A stretch of DNA of 64,000 nt. Origin: Bacteroidetes Order II. bacterium (lineage in GTDB: Bacteria > Bacteroidota > Rhodothermia > Rhodothermales > UBA2364). The notes under the pieces were generated by a model. It searched no databases, was not told where the DNA came from, and saw only the letters and a list, made by a program, of their open reading frames with translations. Location of the stretch: NCBI GenBank assembly GCA_016788705.1, contig JAEUSQ010000032.1:1-64000 (forward strand). The letters are read 5' to 3'. This document shows positions 34,411 through 43,381 of the stretch, piece by piece. The translations under genes were made by a program, and so were the position numbers. Within the stretch, counting starts at the first letter, position 1, and each line of letters opens with the position of its first letter.

Positions 34411-35775
34411 TTATTGAGTGGCATTAGGCGCATTAAGGCCTGATTTTCGTTTTTCATCCTGCTTTACCGGAAGAGTATCTGGCTTTTCGAGTGCTTTAGG
34501 TGACACATTGGGCGCACGTTCCGGTATAGGTTGTTCATACCGAACTCCGTTTGCATCACGCTTGGGCTGTGAGGCAGGTGCATGAATGGGAGGCTTGTCG
34601 GAAGACGGAGGAACGGTTGGGGCTTCTGGTTTCCAGAACCACACGAAGCCGAGTAATAATCCGAAACAAGCAGCTGTTGCCCATTGAACGGGTGGGCGGC
34701 TCATTAATCTGACAATCGAATTATTGGAAATGTGGTCTAACTTTCGTGCATGAATACGGGCTTTGACCCGATCCGCGAAGTCTTCAAAAAATAGCTCTTG
34801 TCCCACGGGCAGCGATAAATCGTTGTACGAGGCGAGTAATTCCTGAAAACGATCTGGCGTATCTACTAAACGCTCAACCGTGGTTGGATCCACCAACTCT
34901 TCGGTCTCAAGATGCGAAACTTCCGAAATGGTTTGCAAAACCTGGGTAGAAAAGGTATTAAAATAGGCTTCTGCACTGCCGGGTATGTGGGGATGTGTGG
35001 CGGTCATGAGTGTACGGTCGAGCCATGCCGGAACAACGGTAAGGGCATCATCCTCAATTCGTTGCCAGACGCGCTTATTGAAGCGTTCAAAATAGACGGT
35101 ATCCGCACTTTCAAGGCTTGGCGTTGCCTCAAGGGCTTGCTGCATCCATTCAGAAATAGGCGCATCAGCATCAGCATCAGCATCTGCATCTGCCAGTTTG
35201 ACCCGCACACGGTCTGCAAAAGACGTAAAATAGGCTTGTTCATGTAAGGGCATCGTCTCATCCCGAAATGACAAGGCTTCCTGTAGCCATTCGGGCACCG
35301 ACTCGAACTCGCTAATGGCCCTTCCAAGGGTATCCATCAATTCCTGTACATAGCTTTCCTGTCGTTCTGGCGGTACTTTTCGTTCCATCAGGTCTAAGGC
35401 ATCATGCACCCACGAGGGGACGCCAGAAGTTTCAATCGCTTCCACTTGATGCTTGACCCTTTCAAGTAAGGTGCGGAAATAGGAAGTGGCGCCGTTTGGA
35501 ATCTCGGCGGGGAGGGGCATCGAGAGCCGCATAGCCAGTGCATGAGGCAACCGACGATGGGTAAACTCGGCTTCACGCCTCCGTATTCGATCGTTCACCG
35601 AATCGGAGAAGTTTTGAAAATAATCCACCGGAACCCCCGCCTCGGTCACTTCCAAGGCGCCTTGATATTCATCAAGGGGGGATACGAGCCACTGGGGCAA
35701 ATGTTGGCGGCTATGCGCGCGGACGAACCGACTGGCCCGACCTGCTTCCGGAACGTTAGGTTTGTGCAAACTCAT
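34411..35775 (-). CDS. putative anti-sigma-like membrane protein with seven YF..F..RV...I repeats
   Basis: A 454-residue protein with one transmembrane helix at about 364-381, so residues 1-360 are cytoplasmic and the Pro/Lys-rich end periplasmic. The cytoplasmic part carries seven copies of a 'YF..F..RV...I' motif, starting at residues 52, 99, 142, 182, 228, 271 and 329. Several are preceded by 'P.WL..AL', giving a unit of about 45 residues. Bacteroidota ECF partners usually have one such motif. A Asp-Ala run at 196-205 comes from a DNA hexamer repeat. The gene overlaps the sigma factor gene by 20 bases, so it probably binds and restrains that sigma factor. No zinc-finger anti-sigma motif is visible. 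Confidence 0.75.
   Translation of the reverse strand: MSLHKPNVPEAGRASRFVRAHSRQHLPQWLVSPLDEYQGALEVTEAGVPVDYFQNFSDSVNDRIRRREAEFTHRRLPHALAMRLSMPLPAEIPNGATSYFRTLLERVKHQVEAIETSGVPSWVHDALDLMERKVPPERQESYVQELMDTLGRAISEFESVPEWLQEALSFRDETMPLHEQAYFTSFADRVRVKLADADADADADAPISEWMQQALEATPSLESADTVYFERFNKRVWQRIEDDALTVVPAWLDRTLMTATHPHIPGSAEAYFNTFSTQVLQTISEVSHLETEELVDPTTVERLVDTPDRFQELLASYNDLSLPVGQELFFEDFADRVKARIHARKLDHISNNSIVRLMSRPPVQWATAACFGLLLGFVWFWKPEAPTVPPSSDKPPIHAPASQPKRDANGVRYEQPIPERAPNVSPKALEKPDTLPVKQDEKRKSGLNAPNATQ
35162..35191. repeat. in-frame hexanucleotide repeat (five units)
   Basis: Three GCATCA units followed by two GCATCT units, coding (on the minus strand) for the alternating Asp-Ala run in the repeat-rich membrane protein. 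Gain or loss of a unit would keep the frame and change the linker length by two residues. Confidence 0.85.
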
Positions 35776-36346
35776 CTTTGAGTGCCTGCTCTAGTTTCTT
35801 GATGGCGTGATGATAATTCGCCTTCAAGGTCCCGGTACTCTTTCCAAGCATGACGCTAATCTCTTCATATTTGAGACCATCGTAATACCGCATACAAAAA
35901 ACAACCCGTTGCTGTGGGGGTAGGGCCTGAATGGCTTGCTCGACAGCGGAAATCCGCTCATCATTCAACATATTCCGATCAGACTGCATATCGGGATCTT
36001 CGAAGGGTTGTACCAGTGTTTCGAGGCTGACAAACCGCTTCATTTTGCTCCGCCGGAGATGGCCCAAAGCGGCATTAACGCTAACGCGATATAGCCAAGT
36101 AAAGAAATTGGCATCTTCGCGGAAGCTGTCGAGCTTCTGCCACATGGTCACAAAGGTTTCCTGAGCCACATCATCGGCATCTTCGTGCGAACCTACAATC
36201 CGGCGAACCGTCCAATAGATACGTTCTTGATAGCGACGGACCAATTGGTCGAATGCCAAGTCCCGGTCTCCTTGTTTAAATCGGCGGACCAACTCCAGAT
36301 CGCTTGGCCCTTGTCGTGAAGGTAGTTGTTTAATGTTGTCGAGCAT
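35756..36346 (-). CDS. ECF-type RNA polymerase sigma factor
   Basis: With the ATG at 36346 the protein has 196 residues, normal for ECF sigma factors; the frame extends to 36454 but without a sigma-like sequence. Region 2 contains 'AFDQLVRRYQERIYWTVRRIVGSHEDADDVAQETFVTMW', in which 'DADDVAQETF' is the region 2.2 signature. Region 4 contains 'LPPQQRVVFCMRYYDGLKYEEISVMLGKSTGTLKANYHHAIKKL', the DNA-binding helix-turn-helix. It overlaps the downstream repeat-rich membrane protein gene by 20 bases, the classical arrangement of a sigma factor and its membrane regulator. The signal is probably sensed in the envelope. Confidence 0.93.
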   Translation of the reverse strand: MLDNIKQLPSRQGPSDLELVRRFKQGDRDLAFDQLVRRYQERIYWTVRRIVGSHEDADDVAQETFVTMWQKLDSFREDANFFTWLYRVSVNAALGHLRRSKMKRFVSLETLVQPFEDPDMQSDRNMLNDERISAVEQAIQALPPQQRVVFCMRYYDGLKYEEISVMLGKSTGTLKANYHHAIKKLEQALKDEFAQT

Positions 36347-36454
36347 AGTTCGGCCTAACATTGGGTGAGCAGTGGTGGTGAGGCCTGCATGGTTGCGGCC
36401 AGCTTCCCGTTTTAAGGCAAGGGATGCTTCTTGTGTGTAAGTTTGGAGGAACAC

Positions 36455-36906
36455 ACAGGCTTGAAGGTACTAAACCAAACGACAGGCCGCAACAGGCTGC
36501 GAACGGCCTGCTCCTGAATCCTGTCATAAATTTGGTTCCATGTTCAAAAGAACATGCCCTCAAAATTTACTCGGTTGAACAAATTCATCCGAGGTTGCTC
36601 AGAAAGATGTGGTAGTGGGTGTGGTTATCTTTCAGACGGAGCACCTTAAAGAAAGGTTTAATTTGGAAGTTTTTTTTAATCAACCCCGTTTTATGATATG
36701 CGAAATCCCCTTATGGGGTTAATAATCGCGGTATATAGGAGCCTTTAAGTACAAACGATTTTTTGCTTCTTCTTTGTGCCTCCAGTAAGGTTTGTAAAAC
36801 ATGCAGGTGGGTAAATTTCTGCCATTTTTAATGTTGAATATTTAGTGAATCATTTTTACAAGGTCTCTAATCCTTATTATCGCCAGTGTATTCGGTCTAA
36901 GCGGGG
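36455..36906. other. intergenic region between tamB and sigma factor genes
   Basis: Both flanking genes are on the minus strand, so this region should contain the end of the tamB transcript and the promoter of the sigma operon. The only structure I see is a small hairpin at 36704-36720 (CCCC TTAT GGGG core), which lacks a T-run. No gene is supported here. Confidence 0.5.
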
Positions 36907-39900
36907 TTAATAAGCATATTCGAGCAAGACATATAACCCCAAGGTGCGGTCCTGTAGGTCGTCGGTACTCGGAAATTGTTGTATTCTCAAGAGGGCCCAT
37001 TTTTGTGCTTGGTATTCTAATAAAAATCCGGATCCCCCCGTTCCACCGAGAATTTTAGAGTCTAAAGCGATGAAGAACCGACGGGAGATGTACTTGCCAA
37101 TTTTGAGGGAGGGTTCTCCGTTAGCGGAGGTTAATTCGACGACATCTGCCAGACCACTTTCTTGTACACGCTGAGACAAGAGGGATTCAACCAAATTGTA
37201 GCCGTAGGTGGAGAGTAGATCCCCTACAATCCCATTGTCCAATGAAAAAGCCGATTGTGCAGGTCTTCCAAAAGCCAGATAACTGAGAATCTCTGTATCC
37301 TCCATTGGTGGATTAGAAGAAAACCGGAAATTGGTATTATTTACATCTCCACTGATTTCCATGGAAATGGCCTGATCGTCTCCCCATCCGCCTGCTCCCG
37401 CTTTATATGTTGCGCTGATATTCAGTACCGGATTGAGCATATCGCCATTGAAAAGAATGTCACCAGCGGTAAGGTCAAACCGTCGCCCAAATTCTACGCG
37501 GCTTCTTCCCGGAACGGCTTTCAGGCGTCCTACGACCACTTCGGGGCTTCGATATGGTTTTCGGAACTCTAAATCTCCAGTCATTTCGATATCCATCCGA
37601 GGATTATATCGGCTCCTGAGCCAAGAATTCCCATTTGAACGAACCCTCAGTTTCACGTCGGTCGCATCATAAAAGGTGACGGTAGAAGTATCCGCAATAT
37701 TGGCCTGCTTTCCAAAACGTGCCTCTACCTCACGTAAATCTTCCTCTGAAAGTTGGATGGTTTCTCGTGCAGACTGCATGAGTTCTGCGTTGAGTTGGAC
37801 ATCACATTCATTTAAGACCACATCCCCATCCAAAACGGGTCTTGTTGTAGTCCCCTTTAGGCTCGCTTTTCCGGTTCCTGTAACACGAAAAGTATTATCA
37901 CGGATCATCTGGAAACCATCTGCTTCGAGTGCCAGATCTAAATAGCCGAGGTTGAGTTTAGACAGCGAAATGGTACCTGTTCCTTTCAGTCCTCCTTTGC
38001 CCGTCCGGACAGACAGATTTTGGACTTGTGCTACATCGCCTCCGAAAACAAGATCGGCCTCGGCCTCGTTGTATTGAATTCCCAAAAAAGGCAGATAAAA
38101 CTGGGTATTCCGAACCGAAAGGGCGCCTCTGAAGTCGGGAGTATCGAACGTCCCACCAATGGTCATGTCACCTGATACGCGGCCTTTTATATCGCGCATA
38201 AACGATTCATCCATAAAGGGATTGGCCCAATCCAGATTAAAGCGCTCTGTTTTTAACCTCAGGTCAACGGGTCCTACGAGCGGCTTGGAGAGTTGTCCGA
38301 GGTTGAAAGGTAAAAACCCGGAAAGTGACAAGTTTTGGCCTTCGATATGGCTTAACCCCAAATTTAGGCTGAGGCGTCGGTCTTTATAAATAAGTTGTCC
38401 AATGGCCCCCCCTACAGGCTTCCCAGAAGAAGTAATCCGTTCTAGGCCCAAGTCTCCATGCATCAAGGGAGCGTCTAAGGTTCCGCTTATTTCCAGTTTC
38501 CCGCTAAGTACACCACCCAATGCAGGGAATTTGAGTATATTAGCAATGGCTGCTACATCTACTCGCTCTACAACGGCATTTAAGACTCCCGTCCCGTCTC
38601 TTGCGAGCCCACCTTTGGCTGCAATTCGCTGGTCGTCGGCGATTAATAAAAAGTCGTTGAAGAAAAGTCGTTCTTGGTTCCAGAAAATTTGGGTTGGCCG
38701 TTCTATTTGCCATCTTTTTCCTCCCAATTCCATGCGAATGGTTTCCAAGTCGAGTTGTTGGCCATGTGGGAGGAGTGTAAAGGCGCCATTTCCATTGCCC
38801 GATAATCGTTCGTCGAGTTTGAATTTTCCACCAAAAGTGACCACACTGTCTCTTAACCCTGCTTCGAGAGTTGCACCTTCCAGTACATAGCCCGGTACCG
38901 ATATATTTTCCAGTTCGGCACGTGTTTGGAAGATAGGAACGCCAGATTCGTACTCGACGGTTGCCCTTCCACGTGCTTTTCCGATATGAAGATCATCATA
39001 AGATAGAATGGTAAGCCCATCATCCACCGTATCAAATCGAATGCGCCAAGCATTTATCTGCCCCCGAATACTGCCTCGAATCTGGCCTCTTCCGGTTAGT
39101 TGGGCGGCGGCCAAGCCAGAAAGAGGTGCCAAGGTCTTAATGTATCCTGAAAATTGCATGTCCGACTCCGTTCCCATCAGGTTGTCATAAACAGCAAGCG
39201 GGCCTTGTCCTGAAAATGTACCCAAATTGCTGTGTACCAGCAAGGAGTCCAACTGGAGGGTGCCGTCGAGATATTGGAAGTTTCCCCATGCGGAGGACAG
39301 CAGCAGGGTGTCCCAATGGCTGTTCTTCAACGAGATCAATCCTTGTAGCTGCATGGTCTCGGCGGTAATCCCTCGTCCTGCTAGGTCTAAATCTACGTTT
39401 ATTCGGGTTTCTACCGTATCCGGAAGATTGAGCCACTTGGCCAGTGAAATATTTACTAAGTTACCTTTAACCTGATAGAAAGGCTCATTTTCTTTTAGGC
39501 CTCCTGTGCCAGCCAAGGTAATCCCCCCACTGTCAGGATTAATTTGTAAGCGATAATCGAGTTGTTGCGTGTTTCCTTTTAGCTCCAGAAATCCAGAACG
39601 TACCGTTTCGCAGTTAAAGCGACTTTCTTCCAACCGAAGCAAGAGTTGCCCTGCAAAATTTTGTTCATCAGAAGCCGTGAACTGCCCTTCCGTGATGGCG
39701 CCATTCAGGTGTGACTGTAGGTTTGCTTGTCCGGTAATGGCTGCAAGGTTTACCGCCGAGAAGCGGCCTTCTTCAACCTGTGCCATAAGCGGTTGCGAAA
39801 ACGGTTGTGCGCGTCCTTTAAGTATGGCATTGCCAAACGCCGAACGGAAATCTACGTCGTAACGCAAAAGATTTTGCACCAAGGTAATATTCCCGCGTAA

Positions 39901-42036
39901 GCCTTCTATTTGATAAGCCCGAAACTGCGAAGGTCCCAACGTAAATGCAGATGAAATCGTCATCGTTTTTGGAGTGGTTCCCGTTACATTAGCCGTAAAT
40001 CGTCCGTTCAGATGTGTATCCAAAGATTGATCTAAAACAAAGTCGTCGAGGTTTAGGTTTGTAAAGGCGCCTTCAGAAATCGTAAAAACAGGTACCCGAT
40101 CAAAAGGTTTTCCAATTCCGGCAAGCGATAGGTGGCTTTCTCCAATGGTAGCATTGGTTTGGTACCGTAGAGTACCATTTGATAAAGAGGCAGTCAGGTT
40201 TCCTGACCGTATGTTGTATATGTCAAAACGGGAAGGCTGTACTTCGGCCTGTATGGTAAGACGCAGATCGTTGGTATCACCTCCGGTTCCTTGTAAGGAA
40301 AAGCGTGTATTGATGTCTCCTGGGGGAATCTCATTCCCGATAAATTCTCTTACGTTGAGATGCCGGATACTGCCATTTTTGATGTAGTACTCTAACTGCT
40401 CGCCCAATACGATCCCACCTTGCGCCGCAATAAATCCAGAACCGACCTCCGAAGAAAAATCAAACTTCCCCGTGCCTTTATCATAAGAAAAGCCTATTTG
40501 TGTCTGTCTAATGGGTAACTGGTACGGAGAATAGTGAAATTCTGTAGGCATTAGTTTTAGTTGGCCGGATAAGGTGGCCAAGTCTGGGTCAATTCCTTGA
40601 CCACGTAATTCAAACTGGCCACCAAAGGTGCCATAATTGAAAGCAGGATTTAGGTACGCTGGGGTAAATTGCGTTACCCTACCAGACAGGTCATATACAG
40701 GGAGGACATCAAAAGGTCTTGCTGTGCCATTTATATCCAACGCAGCATCTCCTATACCACCTTGGAGTTGGAAGGCCATTTTCCCATCATGGGCGCTTCC
40801 TTTTAGGTTGATTTTGCGAAGCATATATTGCTGCCAACGACCGCCATCCTCTAAAGTGAGCGCATATGCTCCATTTAATGCCTGCAAAGATGATCCAGAC
40901 AATTGTGCCTGTATGCGTCCGGTCAGATTCGAGGCATAAGATGCTTGTGCGGTGAGATAGGCCAAATTGAGTTGACCAATCTCGCCCGTCAAGGCGATTT
41001 GGGCGGGTGTTCGGAAATCAGTTACTGCAACCAAGTCCCATGTGCCTGCTCGTTTGAACTGGCCTTGGGTTTCTGCACGCCATGTGCCATTTGGTGCCGA
41101 AACCCGAATATCACTCTCAAGGATCTCTTCGGGGTCTAAGAATGGAGCAAACGGAGCAATTTCTTTAAAAGCAAACGGTGCGGCTTTTAACTGAAAATTG
41201 GAGAAATTATGACCGTCCTTGCGTGGTAGGGCCACATATCCTTCGGCAGATACTTTTGAAAAGGCAGAAGAAAGTTTGAAAGACCGTATATGAGCAGAAG
41301 ACTCGGTAATTTTGCCAGAGAACTGCATTTCGAGGTCGTCTTTTCGGCTCGGCAGACGAGAAGTTAGCTGGAGGTCTTGTACATCTCCCGTAAGTCCGGG
41401 CGCTTTGTAAATCAGGTTACGGGCCTCGAACCTCAGCCCTTGATATGTTGCCGTTCGTTCAACTTCGGGTTGCTCATGAGGTGGTTTTGTAGAAAGGGGA
41501 TTGGTTAAGACCACCAATTTTCCATTACCATCTAAGATGCGTAAGTGATCCACGAGAATGGTTTGTTGAGAGGAGGCACCTGTTTCTGGTTGCGATTTTA
41601 ACAGGCCCAAGAGGTTCCAAGTGCTATCGGCAAGTTGTCGTCCAACAAGTTCTGGCCGCAGAACCTGTAAGTCGGTAATGTGCAAGGTTCCACCTAAAAT
41701 ATCCAAAGGCGTATAGGCAGCCCGGACCTCCTTGATCCGAACAATTGCCTCGCCTTTTTGCCAAATAACCAGATTGGTCGCCCGGATGTTGCGCCAGTAT
41801 GAACCATCCACATGCCCGATCTCTAACGTGCCATTCAACTGTTCATTTAGTTGGGCCACCACAAAACGACGAAACTGATCACTTCCCCAGCGGGTTTGTA
41901 GGGTTCCCCACGTACTGGCCAGGAACCAGAATAGGATCAGTACAAATAATAGCGGACGCCACAATAGCCAACGGAGCCAGCGTGTGCGCTTCTTAGGAGG
42001 AGGAGTCGGGTTTTGAGCTGGTTCAACAAGTTCCAT
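36907..42036 (-). CDS. tamB: TamB-like translocation/assembly module protein (DUF490)
   Basis: A 1709-residue protein with an N-terminal transmembrane anchor (about 27-46) and a very long region of repeating short beta-strands with Gly/Asp turns, as in the beta-taco groove of TamB and related AsmA-like lipid transport proteins. The C-terminal 200 residues carry the DUF490 signature ('DILFNGDMLNPVLNISATYKA', 'MEDTEILSYLAFGRPAQ', 'FIALDSKILGG'). It bridges inner and outer membranes and takes part in outer-membrane protein insertion or phospholipid transport. Length is above the E. coli protein (1259) but common in Bacteroidota. No TamA/BamA gene adjoins it. A terminator separates it from dnaN. 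Confidence 0.93.
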   Translation of the reverse strand: MELVEPAQNPTPPPKKRTRWLRWLLWRPLLFVLILFWFLASTWGTLQTRWGSDQFRRFVVAQLNEQLNGTLEIGHVDGSYWRNIRATNLVIWQKGEAIVRIKEVRAAYTPLDILGGTLHITDLQVLRPELVGRQLADSTWNLLGLLKSQPETGASSQQTILVDHLRILDGNGKLVVLTNPLSTKPPHEQPEVERTATYQGLRFEARNLIYKAPGLTGDVQDLQLTSRLPSRKDDLEMQFSGKITESSAHIRSFKLSSAFSKVSAEGYVALPRKDGHNFSNFQLKAAPFAFKEIAPFAPFLDPEEILESDIRVSAPNGTWRAETQGQFKRAGTWDLVAVTDFRTPAQIALTGEIGQLNLAYLTAQASYASNLTGRIQAQLSGSSLQALNGAYALTLEDGGRWQQYMLRKINLKGSAHDGKMAFQLQGGIGDAALDINGTARPFDVLPVYDLSGRVTQFTPAYLNPAFNYGTFGGQFELRGQGIDPDLATLSGQLKLMPTEFHYSPYQLPIRQTQIGFSYDKGTGKFDFSSEVGSGFIAAQGGIVLGEQLEYYIKNGSIRHLNVREFIGNEIPPGDINTRFSLQGTGGDTNDLRLTIQAEVQPSRFDIYNIRSGNLTASLSNGTLRYQTNATIGESHLSLAGIGKPFDRVPVFTISEGAFTNLNLDDFVLDQSLDTHLNGRFTANVTGTTPKTMTISSAFTLGPSQFRAYQIEGLRGNITLVQNLLRYDVDFRSAFGNAILKGRAQPFSQPLMAQVEEGRFSAVNLAAITGQANLQSHLNGAITEGQFTASDEQNFAGQLLLRLEESRFNCETVRSGFLELKGNTQQLDYRLQINPDSGGITLAGTGGLKENEPFYQVKGNLVNISLAKWLNLPDTVETRINVDLDLAGRGITAETMQLQGLISLKNSHWDTLLLSSAWGNFQYLDGTLQLDSLLVHSNLGTFSGQGPLAVYDNLMGTESDMQFSGYIKTLAPLSGLAAAQLTGRGQIRGSIRGQINAWRIRFDTVDDGLTILSYDDLHIGKARGRATVEYESGVPIFQTRAELENISVPGYVLEGATLEAGLRDSVVTFGGKFKLDERLSGNGNGAFTLLPHGQQLDLETIRMELGGKRWQIERPTQIFWNQERLFFNDFLLIADDQRIAAKGGLARDGTGVLNAVVERVDVAAIANILKFPALGGVLSGKLEISGTLDAPLMHGDLGLERITSSGKPVGGAIGQLIYKDRRLSLNLGLSHIEGQNLSLSGFLPFNLGQLSKPLVGPVDLRLKTERFNLDWANPFMDESFMRDIKGRVSGDMTIGGTFDTPDFRGALSVRNTQFYLPFLGIQYNEAEADLVFGGDVAQVQNLSVRTGKGGLKGTGTISLSKLNLGYLDLALEADGFQMIRDNTFRVTGTGKASLKGTTTRPVLDGDVVLNECDVQLNAELMQSARETIQLSEEDLREVEARFGKQANIADTSTVTFYDATDVKLRVRSNGNSWLRSRYNPRMDIEMTGDLEFRKPYRSPEVVVGRLKAVPGRSRVEFGRRFDLTAGDILFNGDMLNPVLNISATYKAGAGGWGDDQAISMEISGDVNNTNFRFSSNPPMEDTEILSYLAFGRPAQSAFSLDNGIVGDLLSTYGYNLVESLLSQRVQESGLADVVELTSANGEPSLKIGKYISRRFFIALDSKILGGTGGSGFLLEYQAQKWALLRIQQFPSTDDLQDRTLGLYVLLEYAY

Positions 42037-42133
42037 GGCACTAAAGAAGGAGGTGAGTTGCCAAATATACGGATATTTTATCGTTCATCCCCACCCACCC
42101 TTCCGGATACAAAAACGAAAGGGCAACAAAACC

Positions 42134-42167
42134 AAAAACGGGATGTGTCGGATCTGACAACATCCCG
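42134..42167 (-). terminator. Rho-independent terminator after dnaN
   Basis: An 8-bp perfect stem (CGGGATGT / ACATCCCG, 42139-42167) extended by an inner GTC/GAC pair, followed on the minus strand by TTTTTGGTTTTG. It lies 27 bases past the dnaN stop. Confidence 0.85.
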
Positions 42168-42193
42168 CAATGAATCAGTACTTTCCAAGGAAA

Positions 42194-43324
42194 TTAGGTG
42201 TAACTCGTTAACATTACAGGCATGATCAGCATCATCAACTCCTCGTTTTCATGTTGATCGGAAGGGTGAACAATCCCTGCGCGGTTGGGGGAGCTGAAGT
42301 TCATGATCACCTCGGCGGTATCCACATTATTCAGCATTTCGACCAAGTAAACAGAATTGAATCCAATTTCCATCGGCTCGTCGTTGTATTCACAAAGAAT
42401 GCGTTCTTTTGCTTCGGAAGCTCGTTCAATGTCTTCTGCAGAGATTAGCACTTCATCTGGTGTAATGGTAAGCCGGATTTGATGGGTCAGGGAGGATGAA
42501 TAGAGCCCTACGCGCTTAACGGCAGCCAATAAGGCGGCACGGCTAATTAATAGTTGCTTTGTATTGTCTTTCGGAATGACGGCTTCGTAATTTGGATAAC
42601 GCTCTTCGATTACACGTGTCACCAAGCGTACATCCTCAAAATCAAAAGCAATAAAGCCTTCAGATACATAAATGGTACAGGGACCGTCTGTAGCGATCTT
42701 TCCTACCAGATTTAAGGCCTTTTCCGGGACAATAAAAGAGATTGGATCGCTGTTTTTTAATTCATACTGTCGGTTTCTGACCAGACGATGACCATCTGTG
42801 GCAACTGCCTCACTATATTCTGCCCCAATTTTAAAGAAAACCCCCATCATGGCAGGACGGAGTGCATCTTTACTTACGGCAAAACTGGTTTTTTGGAAGG
42901 TTCTTCGCAAGATACCACCATCTGTTTGCAGGGCGGTACTTTCTGCAAGCTGGGGCTGGCTGGGGTAATCGGCTCCATCATAGCCCACCATTTTATATTG
43001 CCCCTGATCGGTCTTGAGTTCTACATGGTAATCCTCGGAGCTGCTGAAGGTTACTGGGAGGTCTGGTAGTGCCCGTAGGGTCTCGATAAGCCGTTTGGCC
43101 GGCACAGCGATTCGCTCTATGGCCTCAGAACCTTCGGCATCGAACTGGATTTCCAGATTCTGGCTGATGGAAATTTCCAGATCGGTGGCACTTAGGATCA
43201 GACGACCACCGTCTTTCTCTAATAAAATACACTCCAGAATGGGCATAGTGCTTTTTCCGGGAACAGCGCCTGCCACCATATTGAGGGCGCGTAAAAGTTC
43301 ACTGCTCGAAAGGGTAAAACGCAT
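42194..43324 (-). CDS. dnaN: DNA polymerase III beta sliding clamp
   Basis: A 376-residue protein of normal length with the three repeated clamp domains. The N-terminus MRFTLSSSELLRALNMVAGAVPGKSTMPILECILLE splits into the usual beta-clamp opening (quoted here only for residues 1-20 and 21-36 as a block of that family). Later marks are 'GKIATDGPCTIYVSEGFIAFDF' and the C-terminal 'MLIMPVMLTSY', equal to the 'MPMRL' end of classical clamps. It confers processivity on the replicative polymerase. It follows dnaA with a 57-base gap, the ancestral dnaA-dnaN order. Confidence 0.95.
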   Translation of the reverse strand: MRFTLSSSELLRALNMVAGAVPGKSTMPILECILLEKDGGRLILSATDLEISISQNLEIQFDAEGSEAIERIAVPAKRLIETLRALPDLPVTFSSSEDYHVELKTDQGQYKMVGYDGADYPSQPQLAESTALQTDGGILRRTFQKTSFAVSKDALRPAMMGVFFKIGAEYSEAVATDGHRLVRNRQYELKNSDPISFIVPEKALNLVGKIATDGPCTIYVSEGFIAFDFEDVRLVTRVIEERYPNYEAVIPKDNTKQLLISRAALLAAVKRVGLYSSSLTHQIRLTITPDEVLISAEDIERASEAKERILCEYNDEPMEIGFNSVYLVEMLNNVDTAEVIMNFSSPNRAGIVHPSDQHENEELMMLIMPVMLTSYT

Positions 43325-43381
43325 AGAAGGTTGTATATGGTTCGTATAATGGATCTTTTCTTAAAAGGATTGCCAAAACGG

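Noticed and set aside
36704-36720. CCCC-TTAT-GGGG hairpin as tamB terminator
   Set aside because: Too short and without a T-run on the needed strand, nearly 190 bases from the tamB stop.
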